Shown here: in pieces, positions 16,729-26,108 of the stretch
Position numbering within the stretch: the stretch's first letter is position 1
Layout: each line of letters starts with the position of its first letter
DNA from: Neobacillus ginsengisoli
GTDB taxonomy: Bacteria > Bacillota > Bacilli > Bacillales_B > DSM-18226
Assembly (NCBI RefSeq): GCF_030813055.1
Contig: NZ_JAUSTW010000009.1
Location: 1-64,000, forward strand
Length of the DNA: 64,000 nucleotides
Reading direction: 5' to 3'
Notes under the pieces: generated by a model
Databases searched by the model: none
What the model was told of the DNA's origin: nothing
The model's input: the letters and a program-made list of their open reading frames with translations, nothing else
Made by a program: the position numbers and the translations under genes

Positions 16729-18201
16729 TTCCTGGCTAAAATCAGCATCCTGTAATGAAACCATTTTAGACCTTTTAACAATTTTATAGCCCAAATATCC
16801 AACGAGAAATAATGGCAACCCAATATAGGAGACCAATATTCCGTACCAATCAATTTTAGGGCCGATAAAGGCGCTGTAATTGGTTCCCAACATTGCAATC
16901 AAGCATAGAACGGTTGCCAGGATCGGGCCAAGCGGAAACCATTTAGCAACATACGGAAGGGCTTTCATATCTTTTCCTTGTAATTTGTATGCTTTTCGGA
17001 AGCGCAAGTGGGTGATAGAAATACTTAACCATGACAGATATCCGGCTAATCCCGCAGCATTTAATAACCAGTTATAAACGGTTCCATCTCCAAAAAAGGA
17101 AGTCAGGAAGCAAAGCATTCCGATGACAGTAGTGCCTAAAATGGCGTTATACGGAACCCCGCCTTTATTTACCTTCCTAAAATTTTTCGGTGCTCTACCT
17201 TCTTCAGCAAGCGTCCAGAGGACACGAGAGCCAACGTATAATGACGAGTTTCCGGCAGATAAAACGGAAGTTAAAATAACGGCATTCATAGCGGAGGCGG
17301 CAAAGGCCAATCCGGCATGTTTAAACACGAGAGTGAAAGGGCTGACAGCAATATTTGTTACGTCAGAGCTTAATAGATTAGGGTCTTTATAGCTGATTAA
17401 ACAGCTGATTACAAAAATCGCAAGTACATAGAACAAAAGGATCCGCCAAAAGATTTGTCTAATTGCTCTTGGCATATCTTTACTAGGGTTTTCGCTTTCT
17501 CCGGCAGCTACCCCAACCATTTCCGTTCCTTGGAAGGCAAAACCTACCACCATAAAGACGCTGAAGACGGAAAGAAGGCCGCCTTTAAATGGTGCTTCTC
17601 CTGCCGTCAGATTCGAAAATCCGCCGGAATGACCACTCATAATTCCGAAGATCATTAATAAACCAACCACAATAAAAATAATAATCGTTGCCACTTTGAT
17701 AATGGAGAACCAGAATTCTGCTTCACCATATCCTTTAACCGATAAAATATTTAAGGCGAAAATGATGACCAGAAAAATAGAACTCCAAACAATTCCCGGT
17801 ACATGCGGAAGCCAATATTTCATAATCAACGAGGAGGCAGATAATTCAAGTGCCAGAATGATTGCATTGTTGTACCAATAGTTCCAGCCAACCGCAAATC
17901 CTAATGCCGGGTCAACAAATCGGGCTGAATAAGTGCTAAAAGAACCTGTGATCGGGATGAAGGCCGCCATTTCCGCAAGACTTGCCATTAAGAAATAAAC
18001 CATGATGCCGGCGATGAGATAAGCTGCAATCGCTCCGCCGGGACCGGCATCGTGAATGGTCGTACCGCTCGCTAAGAAAAGACCGGTTCCAATCGTGCCG
18101 CCGATGGCAATCATCGTTAAATGCCTTGTTTTTAATTTTCTTTCTAAGTGTTCATGTTGTTCCCTTGGATTTGTTTGTTGAGTTTGTGCCGTATTTTGCA
18201 T
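16726..18201 (-). CDS. APC-family amino acid permease (HutM-like)
   Basis: 491-residue transporter of the amino acid/polyamine/organocation superfamily with about 12 membrane segments. The family signature is at the start (HLTMIAIGGTIGTGLFLASG, then AGPGGAIAAYLIAGI), with later marks VGFAFQGTEMVGVAAGES and TLAEEGRAPK. A long polar N-terminal tail (about residues 1-27) precedes the first segment. It lies directly downstream of the broken hutH, like hutM in the Bacillus histidine operon, so histidine import is the likely role. Related lysine or proline permeases cannot be separated by eye. Start ATG 18201 with AGAGGTG upstream. A second, deleted permease of the same family lies at 22637-23432. 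Confidence 0.85.
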   Translation of the reverse strand: MQNTAQTQQTNPREQHEHLERKLKTRHLTMIAIGGTIGTGLFLASGTTIHDAGPGGAIAAYLIAGIMVYFLMASLAEMAAFIPITGSFSTYSARFVDPALGFAVGWNYWYNNAIILALELSASSLIMKYWLPHVPGIVWSSIFLVIIFALNILSVKGYGEAEFWFSIIKVATIIIFIVVGLLMIFGIMSGHSGGFSNLTAGEAPFKGGLLSVFSVFMVVGFAFQGTEMVGVAAGESENPSKDMPRAIRQIFWRILLFYVLAIFVISCLISYKDPNLLSSDVTNIAVSPFTLVFKHAGLAFAASAMNAVILTSVLSAGNSSLYVGSRVLWTLAEEGRAPKNFRKVNKGGVPYNAILGTTVIGMLCFLTSFFGDGTVYNWLLNAAGLAGYLSWLSISITHLRFRKAYKLQGKDMKALPYVAKWFPLGPILATVLCLIAMLGTNYSAFIGPKIDWYGILVSYIGLPLFLVGYLGYKIVKRSKMVSLQDADFSQE

Positions 18202-18426
18202 ATAACACCTCTTTTTTTATTTATGCTTACTATATATAGGAGAAACAATAAGCAACGACATTGGAAAGATTAAGCCACTAGTTAAAATTTGGTCTACTTT
18301 AATTAATTTATCAACTACTTTCATATTTGCTGAAAGGTAGCAGGATCTAATAGGCATTTAAAAAGATAAATTTCGTTTTTTGTTACGTAGGTGTCTTCAT
18401 TTCCATTTAGTTTTACTGGGTAAGGT

Positions 18427-19943
18427 TTATTTTATATTGTCTAATTGCTGAAGTACTTTTGTCAGATCTACTGTTTTCAGATATTCAGCAGCGTTTTCAA
18501 TATCTTTGGAGAAAATGCGGTCCTTTTTAATGGAAGGAACAATTAACCTTCCCATATCATAAAAACGCTTTGTTTGGCTTGCCATTTTTTTCACTCCACG
18601 GTATTCAACCGCCTGCATTGCACAGATCATCTCAATGGCCAGAACTCTTCTTGTATTTTGAATAATTTGATGTGCATGTCTTGAAGCGATCGTTCCCATA
18701 CTCACATGATCTTCTTGGTTCGCCGAGGATGGAATTGAGTCTACACTTGCCGGGTGTGCCAAGGTTTTGTTTTCTGATACAAGAGATGCAGCCACATATT
18801 GCATGATCATAGCCCCTGATTGCAAGCCTTGTTCAGGGCTTAAAAATGGCGGTAAATCATTTAACTGTGGATTGATTAACCGTTCTATCCTTCTTTCAGA
18901 TATATTGGCCATTTCCGCAACTGCAATTTTCATAAAATCCATTGCATAAGCGATTGGCTGGCCATGGAAGTTGCCGCCAGAGATTACTTTTTCCCCATCG
19001 TCAAAAATTAATGGATTATCCGTTGCGGCATTCATCTCAATTTCTAATTTTTCTTTTACATAATCAAGTGCTTGCCATGTGGCACCATGAACTTGCGGGA
19101 TGCACCGGAGGGAATAAGCATCCTGTACTCTCAATTCTCCCTGCATCGTCGTTAATAGACTATCGCTTAAGTAACCGCGGATTCGTGCAGCTGTATCTAT
19201 TTGCTGTTTGTACCCTCGTGCATTATGAACTTCTTCAGCAAAGGCATCAATGATTCCATTAAGCCCTTCAATAGTCATTGAGGAAATTAACTCGCTTTGA
19301 TAAGCAAGTTGCTCTGCCTCCAAATAGCCTACCACTCCCATTGCTGTCATTGCTTGAGTTCCATTGATAAGGGCAAGTCCTTCTTTTGCTTGAAGTGTTA
19401 CTGGGAAGATTCCTTCTTTTTGAAATGCTTCAAGAGAGCTCACTCGATTTCCTTTATAGAATACTTCTCCTTCTCCAATTAACACCAATGCCAAATGGGA
19501 AAGCGGCGCTAAGTCTCCACTTGCTCCAAGAGATCCTTGCTGCGGAATTACAGGAATAATATCTTTATTTACAAGGTCTAATAACCTTTCGATAACAAGC
19601 GGCCTAATTCCGGAAAAGCCCTTTAAAAGTGCGTTAGCGCGAAGGAGAACCATTGCTTTTGCGACAACTTCAGGAAATGGTTCACCCACTCCACATGCAT
19701 GTGAACGAATTAAATTAAGCTGCAGATCTTGAACATGATCTTATTAATAAGGACATCACTAAATTTTCCAAAACCTGTTGTAATTCCATAGACGACTTTT
19801 GATTCTGAAACAATAATTTCTACGGCTTCCCTGCTCTTTCTTGCAGCCTCCAAACTGGTTTCTGAAGCGCTTACCTTCTGATTATCGTATAAAACTTCCT
19901 TCATTTGTTTTAATGATAAACTTTGACCTGTTAATGTTATCAT
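18427..19943 (-). pseudogene. hutH: Histidine ammonia-lyase, second copy, frameshifted
   Basis: Histidine ammonia-lyase (histidine to urocanate plus ammonia), about 505 residues when joined and clearly homologous to the intact copy at 23868. The Ala-Ser-Gly triad that forms the MIO cofactor is present in [14 protein letters not shown]. The N-terminal frame runs from ATG 19943 (GGAG eight bases upstream) to FSDVLINK, where AAGGATC has become AAGATC near 19738. The frame stops at 19710, and the correct continuation ([21 protein letters not shown]) runs in the next frame to 18427. One missing base therefore inactivates it. It is followed by the APC permease, which may still be expressed from this leader. 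Confidence 0.9.
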
Positions 19944-20284
19944 TTTTCTCACTCCTCTAATACTTTAGTAAAATAAAGAAAGAGGCTGGATTCCGATTCG
20001 ATTAGAATTGGAGTCCAGCCTCTTTTATAATCATTTTTGAATATTGAACTATTTTTTTTCGATGCCTCATGAGTTATTTCTCCTTTTATCATATTCTATA
20101 ATATTATTGCTGCGATAATTATCATATGTGATATAACCTTATCTGTCAATTTAATTTTCTGAATATTAGGATAACAATACTTTCCATAATAGTATATTAA
20201 GGGAAGTAATTCCAAGACATCAGTTCCTGTGATAGTGATTGATTTTGTTCAGCGGCTGCATTATGAGAATTAGGCTTCCTGGTA
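19944..20284. other. Intergenic region upstream of the broken hutH
   Basis: About 340 bp between the broken hutH and hutD. Apart from the leader hairpin it is AT-rich without reading frames. The hutH promoter is probably between about 20050 and 20200, but no clear -35/-10 pair was identified. Confidence 0.45.
19979..20025 (-). promoter_or_regulatory. Attenuator-type hairpin in the leader of the broken hutH
   Basis: AGAGGCTGGA (19981-19990) pairs with TCCAGCCTCT (20014-20023), extended by TCCGATTC/GAATTGGA. On the minus strand the stem ends in CTCTTTCTTTATTTT just before the hutH ribosome binding site. The layout matches the hut antitermination site before the intact hutH, but only one UAG triplet is visible upstream, so HutP control may be weak or lost. 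Confidence 0.6.
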
Positions 20285-20887
20285 CTAATCAACAATGGTT
20301 GCCCTAATAATAGAAAGATTTTTTTCCATTTTATTGCAAAATTTGATACTCATTTCTTCAGATAATTTCTCCCTTATAATACTCAATATATCACCTTTTT
20401 CGAAAAATAAAGGCTCTTCTTCACCTATTTCAACTCTTACCATTCCATCAACACAATAAAAAACCTCGGCCGTTCCTGTCGCATCCAACACTAAATCTTG
20501 AATATCCTTTTTAATCTGAATACAGGTAAGCCCCCCATCGCAACCGTTTGATAACATTAAATTAAAATCCTTAACGATCCCTTTGCTTCGTGTTGTCCAT
20601 CCACCCTCAAAGCGATCTTGTTCAAAAGGCTTCAAAACCACCGAATGTTTTCCTTCATGTTCAAGATACATTTCACCATCAATTATCATTATTACTCGTT
20701 GGATGCCTGGTAGATGCGTAAATAGGGATGCTTCTACTTCAACATCAGCAGTACTAATGCGCCATTGGAAATTCCGTTTACTATAATCCGCATCTTCAGG
20801 ATAAATGGCCAGTTGCGTTGTTTTTCCACCGGACCATAAATTTGTAGCTTGTTCATTTTTTTTTACCAATTTTATTGAATAATTCAT
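20285..20887 (-). CDS. hutD: HutD/Ves family protein
   Basis: 200-residue cupin-type protein of the HutD/Ves family. Family marks: the N-terminal TNLWSGGKTTQLAIYPEDADY, RISTADVEVEASLFTHLPGIQRVIMIIDGE and DRFEGGW. HutD proteins accompany histidine-use genes in many bacteria and are thought to limit or tune the pathway, perhaps by sensing an intermediate such as formiminoglutamate or urocanate; the exact job is not established. The start at 20887 (MNYSIKL) has GGAG seven bases upstream and is preferred over the in-frame codon at 20911. Its position between hutH and glutamate dehydrogenase supports a histidine-to-glutamate role. Confidence 0.82.
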   Translation of the reverse strand: MNYSIKLVKKNEQATNLWSGGKTTQLAIYPEDADYSKRNFQWRISTADVEVEASLFTHLPGIQRVIMIIDGEMYLEHEGKHSVVLKPFEQDRFEGGWTTRSKGIVKDFNLMLSNGCDGGLTCIQIKKDIQDLVLDATGTAEVFYCVDGMVRVEIGEEEPLFFEKGDILSIIREKLSEEMSIKFCNKMEKNLSIIRATIVD

Positions 20888-21006
20888 ATTTCCACTCCAC
20901 ATATCTATCAATTTAATTAAGTTTCAAAATTTCTGTACCATCCCCAACAAATCATGAACTATATGGATTCCTAGGGCATTCTGTCGTTAAATAATAGATA
21001 ACATAC

Positions 21007-22302
21007 CTACACCCAGCCGCGAAAATGGGATGCTTCTGCCATTTTTCTTATTCCAACCATATATGCAGCTAAGCGCATGTCTACCTGGTATTGTTGTGCT
21101 GCGGAAAAAACTCTTTCAAAAGAATCGACAATTTTATCACATAACTTTTGGGCTACCTCTTCTTCTGACCAATAATATCCTTGGTTGTTTTGTACCCATT
21201 CAAAATATGAAACAGTTACACCGCCAGAGCTAGCAAGTACGTCCGGTACAAGTAATATGTTACGTTTTGTTAATATGTGAGTTGCTTCAAGTGTTGTTGG
21301 CCCATTCGCAGCTTCAACAATAATTTTAGCTTTAATCTCATTTGCATTCTCGCGTGTAATTTGATTAGAAATCGCAGCTGGAACAAGAATTTCACATTCT
21401 TTTTCGAGTAATTCCTGATTCGTTATGACGTTTGAAAATAAATTTGTTACTGTACCAAAACTATCACGTCGATTAAGCAGATAATCAATATCAAGTCCTT
21501 CCGGATTATAAAGAGCACCAAATGCATCCGAAATACCAATTACTTTGGCTCCTGCATCGTGCATGAACTTCGCTAAAAAGCTTCCTGCATTCCCGAAGCC
21601 TTGAACTACGATGCGTGCCCCTTGTAAGTTAACTCCTTTTTTCTTTGCCGCTTCTTCAATGCAAATCGTTACGCCACGTGCTGTTGCTGTTTCACGACCT
21701 TGTGAGCCTCCCAGCACAATCGGCTTGCCCGTAATAAATCCAGGAGAATCGAATTCACGAAGGCGACTGTACTCATCCATCATCCACGCCATAATTTGAG
21801 AATTTGTATAAACATCAGGTGCTGGAATATCTTTTGTAGGTCCCACAATTTGGCTGATAGCACGAACATATCCACGACTTAACCTTTCTAGTTCCCCAAA
21901 CGACATGTTCCTTGGGTCACAAATAATCCCGCCTTTTCCCCCACCGTATGGAAGATTGGTAATGCCACACTTTAAACTCATCCAAATGGACAATGCTTTT
22001 ACCTCTCCCTCATTTACATCAGGATGGAAGCGAATGCCTCCTTTTGTAGGACCTACCGCATCGTTATGTTGTGAACGATAGCCGGTAAACACTTTAATGG
22101 AACCGTCATCCAATTGAACAGGGATTCGTACTGTAAGAGTTCTAATTGGTTCTTTTAATAACTCGTACATCTCATCGTTGTATCCTAACTTCCGAACCGC
22201 CTCTTTTATAATGAGCTGTGTTGAATCCAATAAATTTAACGATTCATTTTGCTTATTTTCTAGCTTTTTAATGTCACTTTTTACAGAGACTGCTATATTC
22301 AT
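21007..22302 (-). CDS. Glutamate dehydrogenase (NAD-type, GudB/RocG-like)
   Basis: Oxidises glutamate to 2-oxoglutarate and ammonia; 431 residues, the usual length of the hexameric catabolic enzymes. Domain 1 has GPTKGGIRFHP, the substrate lysine region SLKCGITNLPYGGGKGG and the catalytic segment DIPAPDVYTNSQIMAWMMDEYS. Domain 2 has the Rossmann motif VQGFGNAGSF and the late signature PDVLASSGGVTVSYFEWVQN. The start at 22302 is placed behind AAGAGGTG with six-base spacing. Lying beside hut genes, it would consume the glutamate formed from histidine. Whether it is the RocG- or GudB-type cannot be decided by eye. Confidence 0.93.
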   Translation of the reverse strand: MNIAVSVKSDIKKLENKQNESLNLLDSTQLIIKEAVRKLGYNDEMYELLKEPIRTLTVRIPVQLDDGSIKVFTGYRSQHNDAVGPTKGGIRFHPDVNEGEVKALSIWMSLKCGITNLPYGGGKGGIICDPRNMSFGELERLSRGYVRAISQIVGPTKDIPAPDVYTNSQIMAWMMDEYSRLREFDSPGFITGKPIVLGGSQGRETATARGVTICIEEAAKKKGVNLQGARIVVQGFGNAGSFLAKFMHDAGAKVIGISDAFGALYNPEGLDIDYLLNRRDSFGTVTNLFSNVITNQELLEKECEILVPAAISNQITRENANEIKAKIIVEAANGPTTLEATHILTKRNILLVPDVLASSGGVTVSYFEWVQNNQGYYWSEEEVAQKLCDKIVDSFERVFSAAQQYQVDMRLAAYMVGIRKMAEASHFRGWV

Positions 22303-22377
22303 TTGATACACCTCTTATAATATAAGTTTTTTAAATTCATTGTTCTGAAGCATTATTTTTTTAAAAAAAGGTAATAT

Positions 22378-22557
22378 TTAATGAATTTTTCTAATATCAG
22401 CTAAACGAATGGAGAGTTTTTTTTGCTGTTTATCTTTTAAAGAAAGCGTTTGTTTCTTTAAATCAAGAGTGCAAACACGTCCATTACATGTTTGTAATGA
22501 TCCATTCTCATAGTAAGTAATAGTAATTTCAGTTTTTGTTAACTCTTTCAGAAACAT
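22378..22557 (-). CDS. Small YolD-like protein
   Basis: 59-residue reading frame (opens MFLKELTKTEITITYYENGS, ends RLADIRKIH), too short for most gene callers. AAAGGA lies nine bases before the ATG at 22557. The beta-strand pattern (ITITYYENGSL...GRVCTLDLKKQTLSLKD...KLSIRLADIRKI) resembles the YolD-like/Sm-like fold often found as short proteins in Bacillus. It sits just upstream of glutamate dehydrogenase on the same strand (75 bp gap) and may share its transcript. Function unknown. Confidence 0.6.
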   Translation of the reverse strand: MFLKELTKTEITITYYENGSLQTCNGRVCTLDLKKQTLSLKDKQQKKLSIRLADIRKIH

Positions 22558-22636
22558 CTATTTAAATCCTTTCTCTCTTTTGATTTATATTATTTGTTTC
22601 ATTTGAGGTTAATAACCTTGAAGAACCCTTGACTGA

Positions 22637-23432
22637 TTAAGCATTCCTATGTTCATCGAAATCAATCTGGCATTTTTCTAACGGAATTACTTTTGTTTTC
22701 TTTATGAACTTATAACTTAGCCACATCACCAGAAATAATGGGATGCCAAGATAGGCAGCAATCACACTTGCCCAATCAATGTGATCTCCGAGAAAGGCTT
22801 GATAGTTTTGCTCCAATAAAACGAGTAAACAAAGAGCAAAGGCAAAAATCGGTCCGAAAGAAAACCATTTTGCACGATAGTGAAGTTCGTCCAGTGAATA
22901 TCCTTGAGCAATGTATGCTTTTCTAAACCTATAATGACTTGCGGCTATACCGTATCCTTTAACAGATGCATAATTTAATAGGAAAAATTAAGACTAAAAA
23001 CAAAGAACTCCTTAAAAATGACGATCTGTGGGGAAACCAAAACTTCATCACCATCGTTGCAGCGGATAGTTCCGCGGCAAGCGTCATCGCCCAAGTGAAC
23101 CAATAATTCCAACCAAGTGCAAACCCAAGGGCAGGATCGATAAAACGCGTTACATAAGTACTGAAAGCACCACTTACTGGCATAAACGTTGCTAGTTCTC
23201 CAAGACTTGTCATAATAAAATAAACCATTACACCAATGACGATATAAGCGATCAGAGCTCCCCCAGGTCCCGCATTGTGAATGGCCGGGCCACTGCCGAG
23301 AAAAAGCCCTGTTCCGATCGCACCACCCAACGAAATCATCGTTAGATGAAGTGCTTTTAGTTTTCTTTGTAAAGTATTTGACGATTGGTTTTGTTCTTTT
23401 TTTTCAGATAGCTGCCATTACTGATTTTCCAA
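22637..23432 (-). pseudogene. APC-family amino acid permease, internally deleted
   Basis: Second HutM-like permease, reduced to its ends. The N-terminal part reads QRKLKALHLTMISLGGAIGTG... through four membrane segments to LVLIF, then a frame change and NYASVKGYG. This is joined directly to the C-terminal part ASHYRFRKAYIAQGYS...FKIDFDEHRNA-type ending at 22637. The intact paralogue at 16726 has SVKGYG and LRFRKAY about 230 residues apart, so the middle of the gene has been deleted. An extra TAA follows four codons after the TTG start at 23432. Downstream of the intact hutH, so histidine uptake in this operon is lost here. Confidence 0.85.
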
Positions 23433-23867
23433 ATTAGTTTATCCTCCTAAAAATGGATATATATTCAAAAGCGCTCACATTATGGTAAAGAAATTAAACC
23501 TTCATAACAAAAAGCAATAACAGTAAAGAGGGTAGATGGTTATATAATTGGCTTTTTATAAATGTAATCGAATCACTGAAGTTATTAGGAAAAAAACACT
23601 TCGTCCACATACCTGCAAAACATTTGGCCCGTTTCGTAGTTGAGCGTACCTCAATCAAATACTTACTGCAGCTTTGCAGCATTTTGCAAATATTCCCGGA
23701 GCAAACAATGCTCCGGAATGATTTATGCTGGATTGGAAGTAGGGCACCTGTTAATATCAATTGGATTTTCAACCCATCCGTTTTTATTAGCAATTGTGCT
23801 GCTTTTTGGACATATTGGTCTGAAGAAACGGCTTCACCAGAATTTTAAATATTCGGGTATTCCTCTT
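23433..23867. other. Intergenic region with an unassigned hydrophobic frame
   Basis: About 435 bp between the deleted permease and hutH. A plus-strand frame ending at 23882 contains a hydrophobic stretch (LLISIGFSTHPFLLAIVLL), as if it were the end of a membrane protein, but no start with ribosome binding site was found and it runs into the hutH 3' end. An inverted repeat around 23690-23715 (CGGAGCAAACAATGCTCCGG) is visible. Nothing else is recognised. Confidence 0.35.
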
Positions 23868-25385
23868 TTAATTGGTGGGTAAGCTGCTATGAACAAATGA
23901 ACTCCAATCGATTTGATATAACCAGTTTGCCGCTACTTCAATATCCTTTGAGAACACACGATCTTGCGTAATGCTTGGAATGAGCTTTCTCGATTCAGTA
24001 TAAAACGCTTTAGTAAATGAAGCCATCTTTTCTGTTCCGCGATATTCCACTGCCTGCAAGGCACAAATGAGTTCAATGGCCAATACGCGGCGGACGTTTT
24101 GAATGATTTGATGGGCATGGCGGGATCCAATTGTCCCCATGCTTACATGATCTTCCTGATTTGCTGAAGATGGGATGGAATCCACACTTGCCGGATGAGC
24201 GAGTGTTTTATTTTCAGAGACGAGCGAAGCAGCACAATATTGCATAATCATCGCTCCCGACTGCAAGCCTGGCTCTGGGCTTAAAAATGGCGGTAAATCA
24301 TTCAGCTGTGGATTGACAAGACGCTCAATGCGTCGCTCTGAAATATTCGCAAGCTCAGCAACGGCAATTTTCATGAAGTCCATCGCAAGTGCGATTGGCT
24401 GGCCGTGGAAGTTGCCCCCCGAAATGACCTTTTCACCGTCATCGAAAATAAGTGGATTATCGGTGGCTGCGTTCATTTCAATTTCAAGCTTCTCTTTCAC
24501 ATAATCAAGCGCCTGCCAAGATGCTCCGTGTACTTGCGGGATGCAGCGAAGAGAATACGCATCCTGCACCCGCAGTTCTCCTTGCTTGGTGATAAGCTGG
24601 CTGCCGCTGATCATTCGACGAATGCGTTCCGCGACTTCGGATTGCTGGCGATACCCACGTGCATGATGAACATCCGCATCAAAGGCTTCTTCAATGCCAC
24701 GTAACCCCTCTAATGTCAATGAAGCAATCGCCTCCGTTTGAAGAGCCAGCTGCTCGGCTTCAATGTAATTGACGAGACCCATTGCCGTCATAGCTTGCGT
24801 ACCGTTAATTAACGCTAATCCTTCTTTCGCTTTCAATGTCAGTGGAACGATGCCTTCTTTCGATAAAGCTGTGATTGCCTCCATTTTCTCCCCTTTATAG
24901 AACACTTCACCTTCACCCATTAGCACAAGAGCCAAATGCGACAGCGGTGCCAAATCCCCGCTCGCTCCAAGAGAACCTTGCTGGGGGATGACCGGATGAA
25001 CATGGGCATTCAAAAGCTCAAGCAAACGTTCAATGACAACCGGACGAACCCCCGAAAATCCTTTTAATAGCGCGTTAGCGCGGAGAAGAACCATGGCTCT
25101 TGAAACTACTTCAGGAAACGGTTCACCTACCCCGCATGCATGGGAGTGAATCAAATTCCACTGCAGCTTCTCTACATCCTCTGCATCAATCAATACATCG
25201 CTAAACTTTCCAAAACCAGTTGTAATACCATAGATGACTTTCTTTTGCTTTACAATTTTTTCGACCGCTTCCCGGCTTTTTTCAACTTTCTTTACACTAT
25301 CAGCTGAAGCCTTTACAAACGCATCACCGTATAATACTTTTTTCGCCTCTTCAATCGTTAAAGACTGACCCGTTAACACAATCAT
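23868..25385 (-). CDS. hutH: Histidine ammonia-lyase
   Basis: First step of histidine breakdown, L-histidine to trans-urocanate and ammonia, in the cytoplasm. The gene is intact: 505 residues, as in other Bacillus enzymes. The MIO prosthetic group comes from A141-S142-G143 in [15 protein letters not shown]52 in [10 protein letters not shown] and the segments [21 protein letters not shown] and [12 protein letters not shown] complete the active site. It lies 110 bp downstream of hutP, separated by the antitermination leader. The usual following genes (hutU, hutI, hutG) are absent here; a deleted permease follows instead. Either they lie elsewhere or the strain stops at urocanate. Confidence 0.95.
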   Translation of the reverse strand: MIVLTGQSLTIEEAKKVLYGDAFVKASADSVKKVEKSREAVEKIVKQKKVIYGITTGFGKFSDVLIDAEDVEKLQWNLIHSHACGVGEPFPEVVSRAMVLLRANALLKGFSGVRPVVIERLLELLNAHVHPVIPQQGSLGASGDLAPLSHLALVLMGEGEVFYKGEKMEAITALSKEGIVPLTLKAKEGLALINGTQAMTAMGLVNYIEAEQLALQTEAIASLTLEGLRGIEEAFDADVHHARGYRQQSEVAERIRRMISGSQLITKQGELRVQDAYSLRCIPQVHGASWQALDYVKEKLEIEMNAATDNPLIFDDGEKVISGGNFHGQPIALAMDFMKIAVAELANISERRIERLVNPQLNDLPPFLSPEPGLQSGAMIMQYCAASLVSENKTLAHPASVDSIPSSANQEDHVSMGTIGSRHAHQIIQNVRRVLAIELICALQAVEYRGTEKMASFTKAFYTESRKLIPSITQDRVFSKDIEVAANWLYQIDWSSFVHSSLPTN

Positions 25386-25418
25386 TTCCTACACCCCTCA
25401 TTTTTTTTTACAAACAAA

Positions 25419-25495
25419 AGGAGGCTGTATTGACAGACGTGTCCCGTCTTCAATACAGCCTCCTATTTTACTAATAACTATAGGCTTCTAATTAT
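25419..25495 (-). promoter_or_regulatory. HutP-dependent antitermination leader
   Basis: The terminator stem AGGAGGCTGTATTGA (25419-25433) pairs perfectly with its complement at 25450-25464 and, on the minus strand, is followed by TTTTGTTTGT. Before it on the minus strand lie four UAG triplets a few bases apart (about 25463-25491), the sequence HutP hexamers bind in Bacillus subtilis to prevent termination when histidine is present. Position between hutP and hutH is the same as in B. subtilis. Confidence 0.82.
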
Positions 25496-25945
25496 TTAAA
25501 TGTGGTTAATTCCCAAGCCAACCGCTTCATGTTCAAATCCACGAACCGGTGCTCCAATTGTTCCATACACGGCGACAGCAATCCATTCGCCTTCTTCCTT
25601 GTTTTCAAACGGCTTTCCTCGAACGATTGCAAACCGAAGCCCTGCCGTTCTCAGCATACCGCCAAGCTCTACTTGCCCGCGTGTCACTCCGTGCATCGCT
25701 TCAATAATAGCATGATACAACGAATGCATTTCGCGATAAAGATCAGGATTGACTATTCCCTGTCTTTTTGCTAATGTCTCAATGGCTGCCACGATTTTTT
25801 GCAGCTCCATTGATCCGACTTTTCCTTTTCCATAACGCCAATTCATTCGCGTAAGTTCGCTTGTTAATGAGGCTTCTTCCTCTTCTTCCGCAAACGCGTA
25901 CATGATTGCCTGCTGCCCGATTTTTCTGTCGAACTCTTTCGTCAT
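25496..25945 (-). CDS. hutP: HutP, RNA-binding antiterminator of the hut operon
   Basis: 149-residue regulator that binds UAG-rich leader RNA when loaded with L-histidine and Mg2+, allowing transcription into hutH. The metal/histidine-binding histidines are present as H74 and H78 (REMHSLYH) and H139 (GFEHEAVGLG), one position shifted from the B. subtilis residues 73, 77 and 138. The conserved block MHGVTRGQVELGGMLRT and the C-terminal AVGLGINHI are intact. Start ATG 25945 with AAGAGG upstream. It is first in the operon, with a promoter and a CcpA-like site 50-80 bp upstream. Confidence 0.95.
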   Translation of the reverse strand: MTKEFDRKIGQQAIMYAFAEEEEEASLTSELTRMNWRYGKGKVGSMELQKIVAAIETLAKRQGIVNPDLYREMHSLYHAIIEAMHGVTRGQVELGGMLRTAGLRFAIVRGKPFENKEEGEWIAVAVYGTIGAPVRGFEHEAVGLGINHI

Positions 25946-25994
25946 GCCGTTACCTCTTTTTAAAATTTTCTAAATTGACTAATAACTATTCATC

Positions 25995-26024
25995 ATTGTA
26001 AACGGATTCATATAGTTCGGTCAA
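25995..26024 (-). promoter_or_regulatory. hutP promoter overlapped by a cre-like site
   Basis: On the minus strand TTGACC (26019-26024), 18 bases, TACAAT (25995-26000). The plus-strand sequence TGTAAACGGATTCA (25997-26010) matches the CcpA cre consensus TGWAANCGNTNWCA with one mismatch and covers the -10, so carbon catabolite repression is expected, as known for hut. Confidence 0.65.
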
Positions 26025-26108
26025 CATATTTTTTATCGTTGGATCAAATTCCCTTTTAATTTGATAAAATATTCATGGGTTTGCGCTAATTACATTCCCT
26101 ACCAATTT

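Noticed and set aside
16329..16898. A 189-codon frame joining the permease end to kinase sequence
   Set aside because: The first 57 codons are an out-of-frame reading of the permease; only the part below 16728 is kinase-derived.
23624..23882. Plus-strand frames with a hydrophobic segment before hutH
   Set aside because: No start with ribosome binding site, overlap with the hutH 3' end, no recognisable family; kept only as a remark on the intergenic region.
25960..25976. Possible CodY box (AATTTTCTAAATT) before hutP
   Set aside because: About five mismatches to the 15-base consensus, too weak to report as a site although hut is a known CodY target in B. subtilis.
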